Positions 48,665-57,085 of a stretch of 64,000 bases of DNA are shown piece after piece. The DNA comes from JBBQVZ01 sp963695975. GTDB taxonomy: Bacteria > Actinomycetota > UBA4738 > HRBIN12. Under the pieces are notes generated by a model. That model did no database searches. It had not been told where the DNA came from and worked only from the letters and a program-made list of their open reading frames with translations. The number at the start of each line of letters is the position of its first letter. The first letter of the stretch is position 1. Position numbers and translations under genes: made by a program. The stretch lies in contig CAVOIB010000011.1 in the NCBI GenBank assembly GCA_963695975.1, forward strand, positions 170,896 to 234,895, written 5' to 3'.

Positions 48665-49848
48665 ACCTTCTCCAACGCCCGATCGAAGTCTGCGAGGAGG
48701 TCGTCGGGATCCTCGAGGCCGACGCTCACCCGGACCAGGCTGTCGGCGATCCCGGCCTGGCGGCGCGCCACGGGATCCATCTGCCTATGCGTCGTGGAGG
48801 CCGCATGGCTGGCGAGCGAGTGCGCCCCGCCGAGGCTCGTCGCCACCCAGACCAGGTCCAGCGCGTCGCAGAACCGTTTCCCCCCCTCCACGCCATCGGC
48901 CACCTCGACAGCCAGCACGCCGCCGCCCCCCCGCGGAAGGATCCGCTCCGCGACGTCGTGCTGCGGGTGCGACGGGAGCGCCGGGTACCAGACGCGCTCG
49001 ACGTTCGGATGTCCCTCCAGGAACGCCGCCACGCGCGTCGCCGTCGAGCAGTGGCGTTCCATGCGCAGCGACAGCGTGATCAGCCCGCGCATGCAGAGCC
49101 ACGCCTCGAACGGCGCCATCGTTCCACCGGTGTCGATGACGGTGTCCCGCAGGCCCTCGCACGAGGTCGCCGACGCACACACCACGCCACCGATCAGATC
49201 GTTGTGGCCGCCGATGAACTTGGTCGCCGAGTGCAGGACGAAGTCGAACCCGAAAGGTGCGGGGTTGCACAAGTACGGAGACGCGAAGGTGTTATCGATG
49301 ACCGCCGGGATCTCCTGCGCGCGGCAGAGAGCTCCGAGCGCCTCCAGATCGGCGACCGTGACGTTGGGGTTCGCGATCGTCTCGACGTAGAAGAACGCGG
49401 CGCCGGGCAACGCGAACGCAACCGCATCGAGATCGTGCGGATCCACCAGGTCGACGGAGATCCCGTAGCGTGGCATCACTCTCGTGAACAGCGAGTAGGC
49501 CCCGCCGTAGAGCTCGTTGCTTGCCACGATCCTGTCGCCTGATGCGGCGAGGGTCGTGAATACGGTATGCATGGCCGCCATGCCCGACGCGAACGAGAAC
49601 CCGGACTCCGTTCCCTCCAAGTCGGCCATCAGCGACTCGAACGCTTGCAACGTGGGATTGCCGTAGCCGCGCGTATACGTGTATCCGGGCTTGTGGAAGC
49701 TGATCGTATCCGCGTAATCGTTCGAGTCGGCGAACCGATACATCGACGTCTGGAAGATCGGGACGCTCGGCGTCTCCTGCTCGACCGGAGGCGTCCTCGC
49801 ACCGTGGATCGCCCGCGTGGAGAAGCCTCGCTCCTGCTCGTCGCCCAT
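48661..49848 (-). CDS. PLP-dependent trans-sulfuration enzyme (cystathionine gamma-synthase/lyase family)
   Basis: A 395-residue Cys/Met metabolism PLP enzyme. Visible motifs are the N-terminal GFSTRAIHGARTP, GYTYTRGYGNPT, the cofactor-binding SGMAAMHTVF region and the Schiff-base lysine in HSATKFIGGHNDLIGG. Members include cystathionine gamma-lyase, gamma-synthase, O-acetylhomoserine sulfhydrylase and methionine gamma-lyase, which these motifs cannot separate. It lies between a plsC-like gene and ddl on one transcript. Confidence 0.92.
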   Translation of the reverse strand: MGDEQERGFSTRAIHGARTPPVEQETPSVPIFQTSMYRFADSNDYADTISFHKPGYTYTRGYGNPTLQAFESLMADLEGTESGFSFASGMAAMHTVFTTLAASGDRIVASNELYGGAYSLFTRVMPRYGISVDLVDPHDLDAVAFALPGAAFFYVETIANPNVTVADLEALGALCRAQEIPAVIDNTFASPYLCNPAPFGFDFVLHSATKFIGGHNDLIGGVVCASATSCEGLRDTVIDTGGTMAPFEAWLCMRGLITLSLRMERHCSTATRVAAFLEGHPNVERVWYPALPSHPQHDVAERILPRGGGGVLAVEVADGVEGGKRFCDALDLVWVATSLGGAHSLASHAASTTHRQMDPVARRQAGIADSLVRVSVGLEDPDDLLADFDRALEKV

Positions 49849-49858
49849 GGCCTGCAGC

Positions 49859-50557
49859 CTACCCGTCGTCCGACCAGCGTTTGGGGTATCGGGAGCGCAG
49901 GTCCTCCACGATGACCGTGATGGCGGCCATCACCTGGTCCGTCATCCCGTGCAGAGCGTCCCGGTCATCGGCCTGGTCCTTCCGGTCCGACAGGTCGATC
50001 GGCGGACCAGCCTTGACCCAGATCGGGCGCCCGAACTTCAGGGAGCCCTTCCCCGACTTCTGCCACACGGGATGGGAGCCCCAGCTGCCCATCGGGACGA
50101 TGGGAACACCGGTGGCGAGCGAGAGACGGACGGTGCCCGTCTTAGCGTTCATCGGGAGGTGGTCCGCTCGATCGGTCACGGTGCCCTCCGGGTAGACGAG
50201 CACGACCTCGCCGGCGGCGAGCGCCTCCTCGGCGTTGCGGAGCGGCGTCTGATCTCCGCTCCCCCGGTTCACCGGGATCTGACCGGCACCGAGCAGGGCC
50301 GACCCCACGAGCGGGATCTCGAAGAGCTGCGCCTTCCCCAGGAACCGCGGACGGCGTCCCCGGCGGATCACCGCCTCCGCGTAGCCGAACGGGTCCACGT
50401 ACGACAGGTGGCTGCACGCGACGAGCCCCGGTCCCTCGGCCGGGATGTGCTCCAACCCTTCGAACCGCCAGGAGAACCACAACCGCACAGGAGGAAGCCC
50501 GACGTTCTTCGCGACGTGGTACCACGGTTCCAGCGCGCGATCCCCCGAGCGGCCCAT
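49859..50557 (-). CDS. 1-acylglycerol-3-phosphate acyltransferase-like (PlsC family)
   Basis: A 232-residue acyltransferase likely acting in phospholipid synthesis at the inner membrane. The catalytic HX4D motif is SHLSYVD (H50, D55), followed by LGKAQLFEIPLVG, PVNRGSG and the YPEGTVTD motif. The ATG at 50557 lies 2 bases after the bioY stop; the frame is open upstream but not coding. Confidence 0.92.
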   Translation of the reverse strand: MGRSGDRALEPWYHVAKNVGLPPVRLWFSWRFEGLEHIPAEGPGLVACSHLSYVDPFGYAEAVIRRGRRPRFLGKAQLFEIPLVGSALLGAGQIPVNRGSGDQTPLRNAEEALAAGEVVLVYPEGTVTDRADHLPMNAKTGTVRLSLATGVPIVPMGSWGSHPVWQKSGKGSLKFGRPIWVKAGPPIDLSDRKDQADDRDALHGMTDQVMAAITVIVEDLRSRYPKRWSDDG

Positions 50558-50558
50558 G

Positions 50559-51215
50559 CTAGCTTGGAGCTCGGCGACCCTCGTCCTGGGGCCTGAAGCG
50601 ATCGAGCGCGCGCCACGCGAGCGGCAACAGGCCGGCCGCGAACAACAGCTTGAGCGTGTCGCCGATGATGAACGGGTACAGGCCGAACGACAGCGCGGTC
50701 TCGAGCGTGACCGGCTGTCCGTCGATGGAAGCCGGCAGCGCGTGATACAGCCACGGCACGCCGACGGCGTAGATAACGATCGACCCGAGGAACATGGCAC
50801 CGATCGCGCCACGCACCGACCGGTCCCACCCACGCCGGGAGAGCGCGCCGACCACCGCGGCCGACAGCACGAACCCCCACAGGTACCCGCCCGTGAGCGA
50901 TGCGGCGCGCAGCACGGCGAGGCCCGTGTCGTGCGAACCCGCCGCGTTCGGCGCGAACACGGGAAGCCCCACGACACCCCCGAGGAGGTAAAGGCCGAGC
51001 GTCGCGACTCCCAAGCCGGGACCATAGGCCGCACCCACCAAGAGCACACCGAGGGTCTGCCCGGTGACCGGGACCGGTGTGAAGGGCAGGCGGAAGGAAA
51101 GCTGCGCGAGTCCCGCGATGAGCACACTTCCGACGAGGACGCATCCGACCTCGTACCAAACGCGCGCAGAGGCCCGGGATCGCGGCGGCGCGAGCGTGAG
51201 CACGATGGTCGACAC
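50559..51215 (-). CDS. bioY: Biotin transporter BioY
   Basis: BioY is the substrate-binding S component of an ECF biotin transporter. The 218-residue protein has about six membrane helices and the family motif RLPFTPVPVTGQTLGVLLVGA, then LGLPVFAP-type GVVGLPVFAPNAAGS and GYLWGFVL. No bioMN genes are nearby, so it either works alone or with a shared energising module. Start GTG; divergent from cofC, with no biotin operator recognised in the 65-base gap. Confidence 0.94.
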   Translation of the reverse strand: MSTIVLTLAPPRSRASARVWYEVGCVLVGSVLIAGLAQLSFRLPFTPVPVTGQTLGVLLVGAAYGPGLGVATLGLYLLGGVVGLPVFAPNAAGSHDTGLAVLRAASLTGGYLWGFVLSAAVVGALSRRGWDRSVRGAIGAMFLGSIVIYAVGVPWLYHALPASIDGQPVTLETALSFGLYPFIIGDTLKLLFAAGLLPLAWRALDRFRPQDEGRRAPS

Positions 51216-51266
51216 GACTGACCTCCTCCTCGCGGATGACGAGTGAGGTTACCTCGCCACGTGGGC

Positions 51267-51272
51267 TAGGCT
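51267..51272 (+). promoter_or_regulatory. Putative -10 hexamer for leaderless cofC
   Basis: TAGGCT ends 8 bases before GTG 51281; no Shine-Dalgarno sequence lies between. Confidence 0.4.
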
Positions 51273-51280
51273 GCTCTCCC

Positions 51281-51925
51281 GTGCGCGCGATCGTCCTACC
51301 CGTCAAGTCGCTCTCAGAGAGCAAGACCCGGCTCTCGCCCGTCCTCACACCGTTGGAGCGGGGTGCGCTCACGCTCGCGATGCTGGAGGACGTGATGGAT
51401 GTGACCCAGGCGATGAGCAGCTGGGAGACATGGGTCGTGACTCCGGACGAGTCGGTGCTCGAGATCGCGCTCTCCCGGTCTGCCCAGGCCATCCGCGAGG
51501 AGAAGCCCTCCCTCACCGGCGCCATCCGCCAGGTGGAGGAGGAGGCAACGAGTCGAGGTGTGAGCGTCCTCGCCGTCCTCCTGCCCGACACCCCCCTCGT
51601 TACGCCCGACGCGCTCGCAGGAGCGCTCCGTACGCTCGGACCGGTCGTGCTGGCTCCCGCCACCGACGAGAGCGGCACCAACCTCCTTATCCGAAGACCC
51701 CCGACGGCGATCCGAGCCCGGTTCGGAACGGATTCCTACCGCAAGCACCTGGAGGCGGCTGCCAGCGCAGACCTTCCCACCGCAGTGGTCGAGACTCCGG
51801 AGCTAGCATTCGACCTGGATGTCCCGGGCGATATCCTTACGCTCCTCGACGCGAGACAGCGGGGACGGACCGCCGAAGTGTGCCTGGACATGGACCTGCC
51901 GGCGCGGATCGGGATCCGCACCTGA
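51281..51925 (+). CDS. cofC: CofC/FbiD-type guanylyltransferase (coenzyme F420 synthesis)
   Basis: CofC-type enzymes activate 2-phospholactate or PEP with GTP for F420 synthesis. The 214 residues start AIVLPVKSLSESKTRLSPVL, the family signature, followed by VLLPDTPLVTPDAL and ATDESGTNLLIRRP. The frame is open 15 codons upstream; GTG 51281 gives the normal family start. The gene holds the Rv2983 position. No other F420 biosynthesis gene is in the window. Confidence 0.92.
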   Translation: MRAIVLPVKSLSESKTRLSPVLTPLERGALTLAMLEDVMDVTQAMSSWETWVVTPDESVLEIALSRSAQAIREEKPSLTGAIRQVEEEATSRGVSVLAVLLPDTPLVTPDALAGALRTLGPVVLAPATDESGTNLLIRRPPTAIRARFGTDSYRKHLEAAASADLPTAVVETPELAFDLDVPGDILTLLDARQRGRTAEVCLDMDLPARIGIRT

Positions 51926-51943
51926 GTGAAGAGGAGAGGCCAC

Positions 51944-52153
51944 GTGGCGCAGGGGACGATCAAGGAGTTCGACGACGCGAGCCGGAGCGGATCGCTCCTG
52001 ATGGAAGACCGGACCGAGGTCGTGATCGACGCGACCTCTATGGAGGGAGCAGGACTGCGGACGCTTCGGCTCGGTCAGCGCGTGTCGTTCGACCTGGCGG
52101 ACGAGGCGGGCGTGAAGGTGGCCCGCTCGATCCGCCTGGTGACGATCCCCTAA
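51944..52153 (+). CDS. Small cold-shock-domain-like protein
   Basis: A 69-residue beta-rich protein (AQGTIKEFDDASRSGSLLM, LRLGQRVSFDLADEAG, ARSIRLV) with the layout of a cold-shock or OB fold but without the aromatic RNP motifs of CspA. The GTG at 51944 follows AGAGGAGAGG at good spacing, 18 bases after cofC, so it shares that transcript. Nucleic-acid binding is a weak inference. Confidence 0.75.
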   Translation: MAQGTIKEFDDASRSGSLLMEDRTEVVIDATSMEGAGLRTLRLGQRVSFDLADEAGVKVARSIRLVTIP

Positions 52154-52449
52154 GCCTTCTTTCGGCGGCTCTTCGCGAGCACGTGCTCGCGGAATTCCTT
52201 GCCCGGCGTGAACGCCGGGAGATCGCGGGCCGGGACCACGATCGGCACATCGGGCTTCCGGGGGTTGCGCGCCACCCGCTCGTTTCGGTGCTTCCGCTCG
52301 AACGTGCCGAAATCGGCGAGCGTAACCCTCTCACCCTTGACGACGGTCTCGCGGATCGTGTCGATCGCGGCGTCGACCACTCGGCCAGAATCCGCCTTGC
52401 TGAGACCCGTCCGCTTCGAGACTTCTGCGACCAAGCCACCCTTGTTCAT
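52150..52449 (-). CDS. hup: HU-family DNA-binding protein
   Basis: A 99-residue histone-like protein: NKGGLVAEVSKRTGLSKADS, then TLADFGTFERKHRNERVARN and NPRKPDVPIVVPARDLPAF, ending in a short basic tail (KSRRKKA). It lacks the long Lys/Ala tail of mycobacterial HupB. GGAGGGAG precedes the ATG. It overlaps the convergent upstream gene by 4 bases. Confidence 0.95.
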   Translation of the reverse strand: MNKGGLVAEVSKRTGLSKADSGRVVDAAIDTIRETVVKGERVTLADFGTFERKHRNERVARNPRKPDVPIVVPARDLPAFTPGKEFREHVLAKSRRKKA

Positions 52450-52549
52450 CGGATGCTCCCTCCGCGGTCATCGGGCTGCGTGCCACCGTAATCCCCCGCG
52501 CCGCAACGGGTCAAACCGGGCGTCGGCGTTCAAGGAATCGACTCCGGCG

Positions 52550-52555
52550 TACGAT
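52550..52555 (+). promoter_or_regulatory. Putative -10 hexamer for leaderless lipoprotein gene
   Basis: TACGAT ends 9 bases before ATG 52565. Confidence 0.35.
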
Positions 52556-52564
52556 GATGGATAG

Positions 52565-53470
52565 ATGAAGAAACTTCTCCCTCTCGTCGTCGGCATCCTG
52601 CTCCTCTCGGCCTGCGCGAACCAACCCACCCCCACCGCATCATCGGGTGATTCCACCCAGGCGGTGCTCGACGCATTCGCGAAGACCACCGAAGCTGGTT
52701 CTGCGCGGATGGCCCTTGACCTTTCGATCACGTCACCGCAGAAGTCCGTCAACGTGACAGGCCAGGCCGAGTACGAGATGACCCCCGGGGATCTCACGAA
52801 GGTCCGGGAACACGTCACCTTGCAGATCCCGTCGCTCGCGCCCGGCATGCCGGCGGGCGAGGTGGAACTGATCGTCGTCGACGGACCCGTCCTCTATGCG
52901 AAGGTGCCGATGTTCGCCGCGTTCCTGGGAGCCACGACGCCTTGGGTGAAGGTCGATCCGTCCGAGATGCCCGGTGGAAGCGCGGGTTTCGGCGCCGCGA
53001 CCGGTGCGGTGCAACCCGCCGCGGCGCTCGCGCTGATCCAGGACGCGCTGACCGTGGAGCAGGCGGGTTCCGACACGGTCGACGGGGTTGGAACGACCCG
53101 CTATCGCGTCACCCTCGACCTGGTGAAAGTCCTTCCGCGTCTCGTTGAGCTGTCCCCCGCGTCTGGGCACCGGATCACGGCCAAGGATCTCGCGGAGATG
53201 GAAGCCGGTCTCACGAAAGCCGGGATGCGCGAGCTGCCCATGGACGTGTGGGTCGACGGCGACGGCTACCTGAAGCAGCTCCAGTTCACGGTCGACACCT
53301 CGAAGATCGAGGGCGAGGGCTCGGGCATGCAGCTCGCGATGACCTTGACGTTCTCCGACGTCGGTGGAACGTTCTCGATCGAAGCGCCGCCGGCATCACA
53401 GGTGACGGACATGACCGACCTGGCCTCGATGCGTGGCATGACGTCGACGTCGTCGGTCAACGCCCACTGA
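52565..53470 (+). CDS. Secreted lipoprotein, LppX/LprG-like fold suspected
   Basis: A 301-residue lipoprotein with signal MKKLLPLVVGILLLSAC (lipobox LSAC, lipid-bearing C17), a Pro/Thr/Ser spacer and a beta-rich domain. The pattern (KTTEAGSARMALDLSIT.., WVKVDP.., GVGTTRYRVTLDL.., MDVWVDGDGYLKQLQF) is like the LppX/LprG or DUF-type lipoproteins with a half-barrel that bind lipids. The family assignment is by resemblance only. Confidence 0.82.
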   Translation: MKKLLPLVVGILLLSACANQPTPTASSGDSTQAVLDAFAKTTEAGSARMALDLSITSPQKSVNVTGQAEYEMTPGDLTKVREHVTLQIPSLAPGMPAGEVELIVVDGPVLYAKVPMFAAFLGATTPWVKVDPSEMPGGSAGFGAATGAVQPAAALALIQDALTVEQAGSDTVDGVGTTRYRVTLDLVKVLPRLVELSPASGHRITAKDLAEMEAGLTKAGMRELPMDVWVDGDGYLKQLQFTVDTSKIEGEGSGMQLAMTLTFSDVGGTFSIEAPPASQVTDMTDLASMRGMTSTSSVNAH

Positions 53471-53590
53471 CCCGTCGTTCCTGCTGGTTCAAGCGATTAC
53501 CTCCCGCCCCCATGCCGCCGCCGACGGGCGCGCCCGCAACGGGGACGTCGCCACTTCTCATGTGTTGCGAGGTGGGGCCGAGCTCCTCGG

Positions 53591-53596
53591 TATACT
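53591..53596 (+). promoter_or_regulatory. Putative tRNA-Gln -10 box
   Basis: TATACT lies 60 bases before the tRNA. TTGCGA upstream is a possible -35, but the spacing of 20 bases is long. The rest of the 186-base gap 53471-53656 shows nothing else. Confidence 0.4.
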
Positions 53597-53656
53597 CGCT
53601 CTCGGTCTGACCTCGGCCCGCGCAGCTCGCTCCGTGCGTTTCCGCAGGTCACACGG

Positions 53657-53730
53657 TGGCCCGTGGGGTAATGGTAGCCCGACTGACTCTGGATCAGTTA
53701 GTCTTGGTTCGAATCCAGGCGGGCCAGCCA
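53657..53730 (+). tRNA. tRNA-Gln (anticodon CTG)
   Basis: A complete cloverleaf: acceptor stem TGGCCCG / CGGGCCA, D arm with GGTAATGGTA, anticodon stem ACTGA / TCAGT with loop CTCTGGA (anticodon CTG at 53689-53691), T arm CTTGG-TTCGAAT-CCAGG, discriminator G and encoded CCA at 53728-53730. It reads CAG codons for glutamine. Confidence 0.96.
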
Positions 53731-54038
53731 CGGTAAGAGCGGGTGTGGACTCGGTTCCTTCGCGGGTTCGCCGAGATACACGGATCTCACCCACTGACGC
53801 CCCGTCCAGTCCATCAGCACTCGCGTCCAGGGTCGGCTAGGAGCATCGCTGCGAGGCGCCGTTGCGCCGAGCAACGCGGTGGTGATTCTTCGTGTCCCTT
53901 TCACCGCCGGCCCGATGCCGGGACCCCGCGATCGAGTGCGGAGCGACCGACCTTCGTGCCAGCGGGCCTGGCGAGAGATGCGCCGCCTTTCGACAAGTCC
54001 CCGCGGAGCGCCGGAACGGATCCCTTTGTGCGCTTGCG
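53731..54038 (+). other. Gene-free stretch
   Basis: About 308 bases between tRNA-Gln and the stop of the first phosphoesterase. Open frames here have poor third-position G/C bias and no ribosome binding sites. I see no gene, terminator or repeat. Confidence 0.6.
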
Positions 54039-55511
54039 CTAGCCCGTCGGCCAGGGGTCGAGGATCAGCGGTGGGATCGGGTCCTGGTCGAAGTTGAACT
54101 CCGAATAGAGGTCGCCAAGCTGCGGGGCGTTCTCCCGGACCGTCGGCCGTGAATCGGGCCACCCGTCGGTCGCGGGGTCGATGCGAGCTCCCCCCATGAA
54201 CCGGTCCTCGATGAACTTCAGGTAGGCGTCGAACGAGAGCGTCTGGTGGTCGATGTAGCCCCGGCGAGCCCACGGGCTGATCATGAACGCCGGCACCCGG
54301 ATCCCATAGCCGTTCGCGTCCACCTTCGGCGGCGCTACGTGGTCATAGAAGCCGCCCCAGTCGTCCCACGTGACGAAGATCGCCGTGTGTAGCCAGTCGG
54401 GGCCCTGCATCGCTGCGTTGACCACCCTCGTCACCCACGCCTGGCCGTTCCCGATGTCGTCCGGAGGGTGCTCCCCGCGGTTCGTCGTCGGCACCACCCA
54501 CGACACGTTCGGCAACGTGCCGTTCGCAGCCTCTCGGAAGTAGTTCTCGTTCGACTGGATGTTGTCCAGCTGACGGTCCACGGCCACGGTCTTGAACCCC
54601 GGGAGGACGTTCTGCACGGGAGCCGTGTCCTCTTGGTCAGACCCGGGAGTGCAACCAGGCTGGAGGCAGGTGGCGGATCCCACATAGTAGGCCCAACTCA
54701 CGTGGTGCTTGTGGAGGAGCCACGTGATGTCCGCCCAGATGTAAGGACGCGGGGTCCCGTCGGCCGGGATCCACGACTTGCCGTGCTTGGCCGCATTCCC
54801 GCCAGGGAACTTGAGATCCGAACGACAGCTCATCGCGTCGTTGAGGTCGGGGCACGTCGCCGACCAGCCGGACACCATGAACAGATGCGAGGGAAGCGTC
54901 CACGACGATTCGGGTGCGAACATGTGGTCCTGCAGGACGAAGCGTCTCGCGTACGCCCAGTAGTTCGGGATCTCCTTGCCGGTGTGGTAGCCCATGATGT
55001 CGGGCTGACCGGTGGGTCCCGCATCCGCCTGCCGGCACGCGAACTGGGCCGGGTTCTTGATGCACCCGTTCCCGATCTGGTCCAGTGCGCGCGCGTAGCC
55101 GTCCATACGACCGCCATTGATCGAGATATGCGAGCCGATCATGCCATGGGGTCCGCCCTGGTCGAACCGGTCTGTGTCGTGATACGGGCGCCAGCAGCGG
55201 TGCGCCTGTGGATCCGGCACGCAGACGTCGATCTGCCCCTGAGCGTTACGCGGGAGGCCGTCGGCCCCCGGGAAGGTCCCGAAGTAGTGATCGAATGACC
55301 GGTTCTCCTGCATGATCACGATAACGTGCGTGATGTTGTTGATGCCCACGTCCGGATCGATCGGCGTGTCGGGGATACCGATGGTCGAGTCCGCATCCGC
55401 CCCGACGGATCCCGCCTTCGGCTCTGCCTCTGCAGCGGAGCACGCGGCAGCCGCGAGCGCCGCAACGCAGAGGGCAGCAAGGAGGTTCAAGAGGCGTGTG
55501 GGTCGCCGCAT
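54039..55511 (-). CDS. Secreted phosphoesterase (phospholipase C / acid phosphatase family), copy 1
   Basis: A 490-residue exported enzyme of the alkaline-phosphatase superfamily type PF04185. The signal is lipoprotein-like (ALAAAACSAAEAE, C24). The metal-site motif IMQENRSFDHYFGTFPGAD is at 66-84, and HTAIFVTWDDWGGFYDHVAPPK and PAFMISPWARRGYID follow. The family includes phospholipases C and acid phosphatases. It is a tandem relative of the next gene, separated by 13 bases. TAGCAT stands 10 bases before the ATG. Confidence 0.93.
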   Translation of the reverse strand: MRRPTRLLNLLAALCVAALAAAACSAAEAEPKAGSVGADADSTIGIPDTPIDPDVGINNITHVIVIMQENRSFDHYFGTFPGADGLPRNAQGQIDVCVPDPQAHRCWRPYHDTDRFDQGGPHGMIGSHISINGGRMDGYARALDQIGNGCIKNPAQFACRQADAGPTGQPDIMGYHTGKEIPNYWAYARRFVLQDHMFAPESSWTLPSHLFMVSGWSATCPDLNDAMSCRSDLKFPGGNAAKHGKSWIPADGTPRPYIWADITWLLHKHHVSWAYYVGSATCLQPGCTPGSDQEDTAPVQNVLPGFKTVAVDRQLDNIQSNENYFREAANGTLPNVSWVVPTTNRGEHPPDDIGNGQAWVTRVVNAAMQGPDWLHTAIFVTWDDWGGFYDHVAPPKVDANGYGIRVPAFMISPWARRGYIDHQTLSFDAYLKFIEDRFMGGARIDPATDGWPDSRPTVRENAPQLGDLYSEFNFDQDPIPPLILDPWPTG

Positions 55512-55521
55512 ACGGGGTGCA

Positions 55522-55527
55522 ATGCTA
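55522..55527 (-). promoter_or_regulatory. Putative -10 hexamer for phosphoesterase copy 1
   Basis: TAGCAT on the minus strand, 10 bases before the ATG at 55511; it partly overlaps the stop codon region of copy 2, suggesting independent expression of copy 1. Confidence 0.3.
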
Positions 55528-57003
55528 CCCGTTGTTCTCGCGTCCGGCGTCAGGTGTTTGCCTAGCCCCCGGCCGCGGGTCGAGGATCAACGGCGGCAAT
55601 GGCTCCTGCGTGAAGTCGAACTCCAAGGCTAGATCACCCAGTCTCGTGTCGTTCTCTCGCACCGTCGGACGCGAATCCGGCCACCCGTCGGTCAGCGGGT
55701 CGAGCCGGGCGCCGCCCAGGAACCGATCTTCGATCAACTTCAGATACGCATCGAACGAGAGGGTCTGATGGTCGATCAAGCCTTGTCGGGCCCAGGGGCT
55801 GATCATGATGCCCGGGACCCGGATCCCGTAGCCGTTCTCATCGATCCTGATCGGCTTCACATGATCGTAGAACCCCCCCCAGTCGTCCCACGTGATGAAG
55901 ATCGCCGTGTGCAGCCACTGGTCCTCGGGTCCGGTCATCACCGCGTTCACCACCTGCGTCACCCACTCCTGTCCGGAAGCGATGTCGTCGGGCGGGTGCT
56001 CACTTTTGCCGATCGTCGGCACGACCCAGGAGACGGATGGGAGGCTGCCGCTCGCCGCTGAGGTGAAGAAGTCGGTGTTGGGTCGGATGTTCGCGAACTG
56101 CTTCGTGACCTCGACGGTCTTGAATCCAGGGAGCGGATTCATGATCGGATTCGTGCTCTCCTCGGTCGGCTTGCTGCATGGGGGGCTGATGCAAGAGTCC
56201 TTGCCCACGTAGTACGCCCAGCTCACGCCCTGGTTGTGGAGCAGCCAGGTGATGTCCGCCCACAAGTAGGGTCGGGGCTTCCCGTCGGCGGGCACCCAGA
56301 ACCTGCCCTGGTCCGCAGCGTTCTGCCCGGGGAACCGCTGATCCGAGTGGCAGCTCATGGGGTCATGCAGGTCCCTGCAGGTCGCCGACCACGCGGACAC
56401 CAGGTACAGGTGCGCCGGTAGCGTCCAAGAGTCCGACGGCGCGAACATCCGATCCTGCAGGGTGAACTCCTGAGCGTAGCGCCAGTAATTCGGGATCTCG
56501 CTGGCGTCGTGATACCCCATCACGTCGGGCGTCCCGTCCGGTCCCGGCTCGACCTGATCGCACCCCGTTCGATCGGGATTCGCCTTGCACGCATTGCCGA
56601 TCCGGCGCAACGCGACCACGGCACCGTCCATCCTGCCCCCGTCGATGGTGAGACGCGACGCCTTCTCGTTGTGGGGGCCACCCGCATCGAACAGGCCCGT
56701 GTCGTGGTACGGGCTGCGGCATACGGCGGATGTCGGATCGGGGATGCATACGTCTATCCCACCGTCCGTGTTGCGAGGGAAGCCGTCCGCCCCGGGGTAG
56801 GTTCCGAAGTAGTGATCGAAGGAGCGGTTCTCCTGCACGATGAAAACCACGTGGTCGATGTTGAAGATGCCGAGCGCCGGATCGATGGCGCTCGAACGCT
56901 GGCGGGCCGCGACGGCCGCGGGCCCCGCCGCCAGGGCGCCCGCCACAACGACACTAGCGAGCATGGCGAGGATGGCGACGTGGAGAAGGCTCCGCCGAAC
57001 CAT
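55525..57003 (-). CDS. Secreted phosphoesterase (phospholipase C / acid phosphatase family), copy 2
   Basis: A 492-residue paralogue of the adjacent enzyme, colinear along the whole length. It has FIVQENRSFDHYFGTYPGAD, DRMFAPSDSWTLPAHLYLVSAWS and TWDDWGGFYDHVKP. It carries an ordinary signal peptide (LLHVAILAMLASVVVAGALA) without the lipobox cysteine, so this copy is probably released while copy 1 is anchored. TACCAT lies 8 bases before the ATG; no ribosome binding site. Confidence 0.93.
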   Translation of the reverse strand: MVRRSLLHVAILAMLASVVVAGALAAGPAAVAARQRSSAIDPALGIFNIDHVVFIVQENRSFDHYFGTYPGADGFPRNTDGGIDVCIPDPTSAVCRSPYHDTGLFDAGGPHNEKASRLTIDGGRMDGAVVALRRIGNACKANPDRTGCDQVEPGPDGTPDVMGYHDASEIPNYWRYAQEFTLQDRMFAPSDSWTLPAHLYLVSAWSATCRDLHDPMSCHSDQRFPGQNAADQGRFWVPADGKPRPYLWADITWLLHNQGVSWAYYVGKDSCISPPCSKPTEESTNPIMNPLPGFKTVEVTKQFANIRPNTDFFTSAASGSLPSVSWVVPTIGKSEHPPDDIASGQEWVTQVVNAVMTGPEDQWLHTAIFITWDDWGGFYDHVKPIRIDENGYGIRVPGIMISPWARQGLIDHQTLSFDAYLKLIEDRFLGGARLDPLTDGWPDSRPTVRENDTRLGDLALEFDFTQEPLPPLILDPRPGARQTPDAGRENNG

Positions 57004-57011
57004 GGCCGCCC

Positions 57012-57017
57012 ATGGTA
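57012..57017 (-). promoter_or_regulatory. Putative -10 hexamer for leaderless phosphoesterase copy 2
   Basis: TACCAT on the minus strand, 8 bases before the ATG at 57003, in the 82-base divergent gap with icd. Confidence 0.35.
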
Positions 57018-57054
57018 TCCGTCAGGAGCGGCCCAGGCTCCGAGTCTCGGTGGG

Positions 57055-57060
57055 TAGCAT
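57055..57060 (+). promoter_or_regulatory. Putative icd -10 box
   Basis: TAGCAT lies 25 bases before the icd ATG, with the ribosome binding site GAGGAGGAGAGAG between. Confidence 0.4.
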
Positions 57061-57085
57061 GGCAGCCCAGGCGAGGAGGAGAGAG

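Noticed and set aside
53698..54273. Minus-strand open frame overlapping tRNA-Gln and the first phosphoesterase
   Set aside because: Poor codon bias, Arg/Pro/Gly-rich product, overlap with a tRNA and a real gene.
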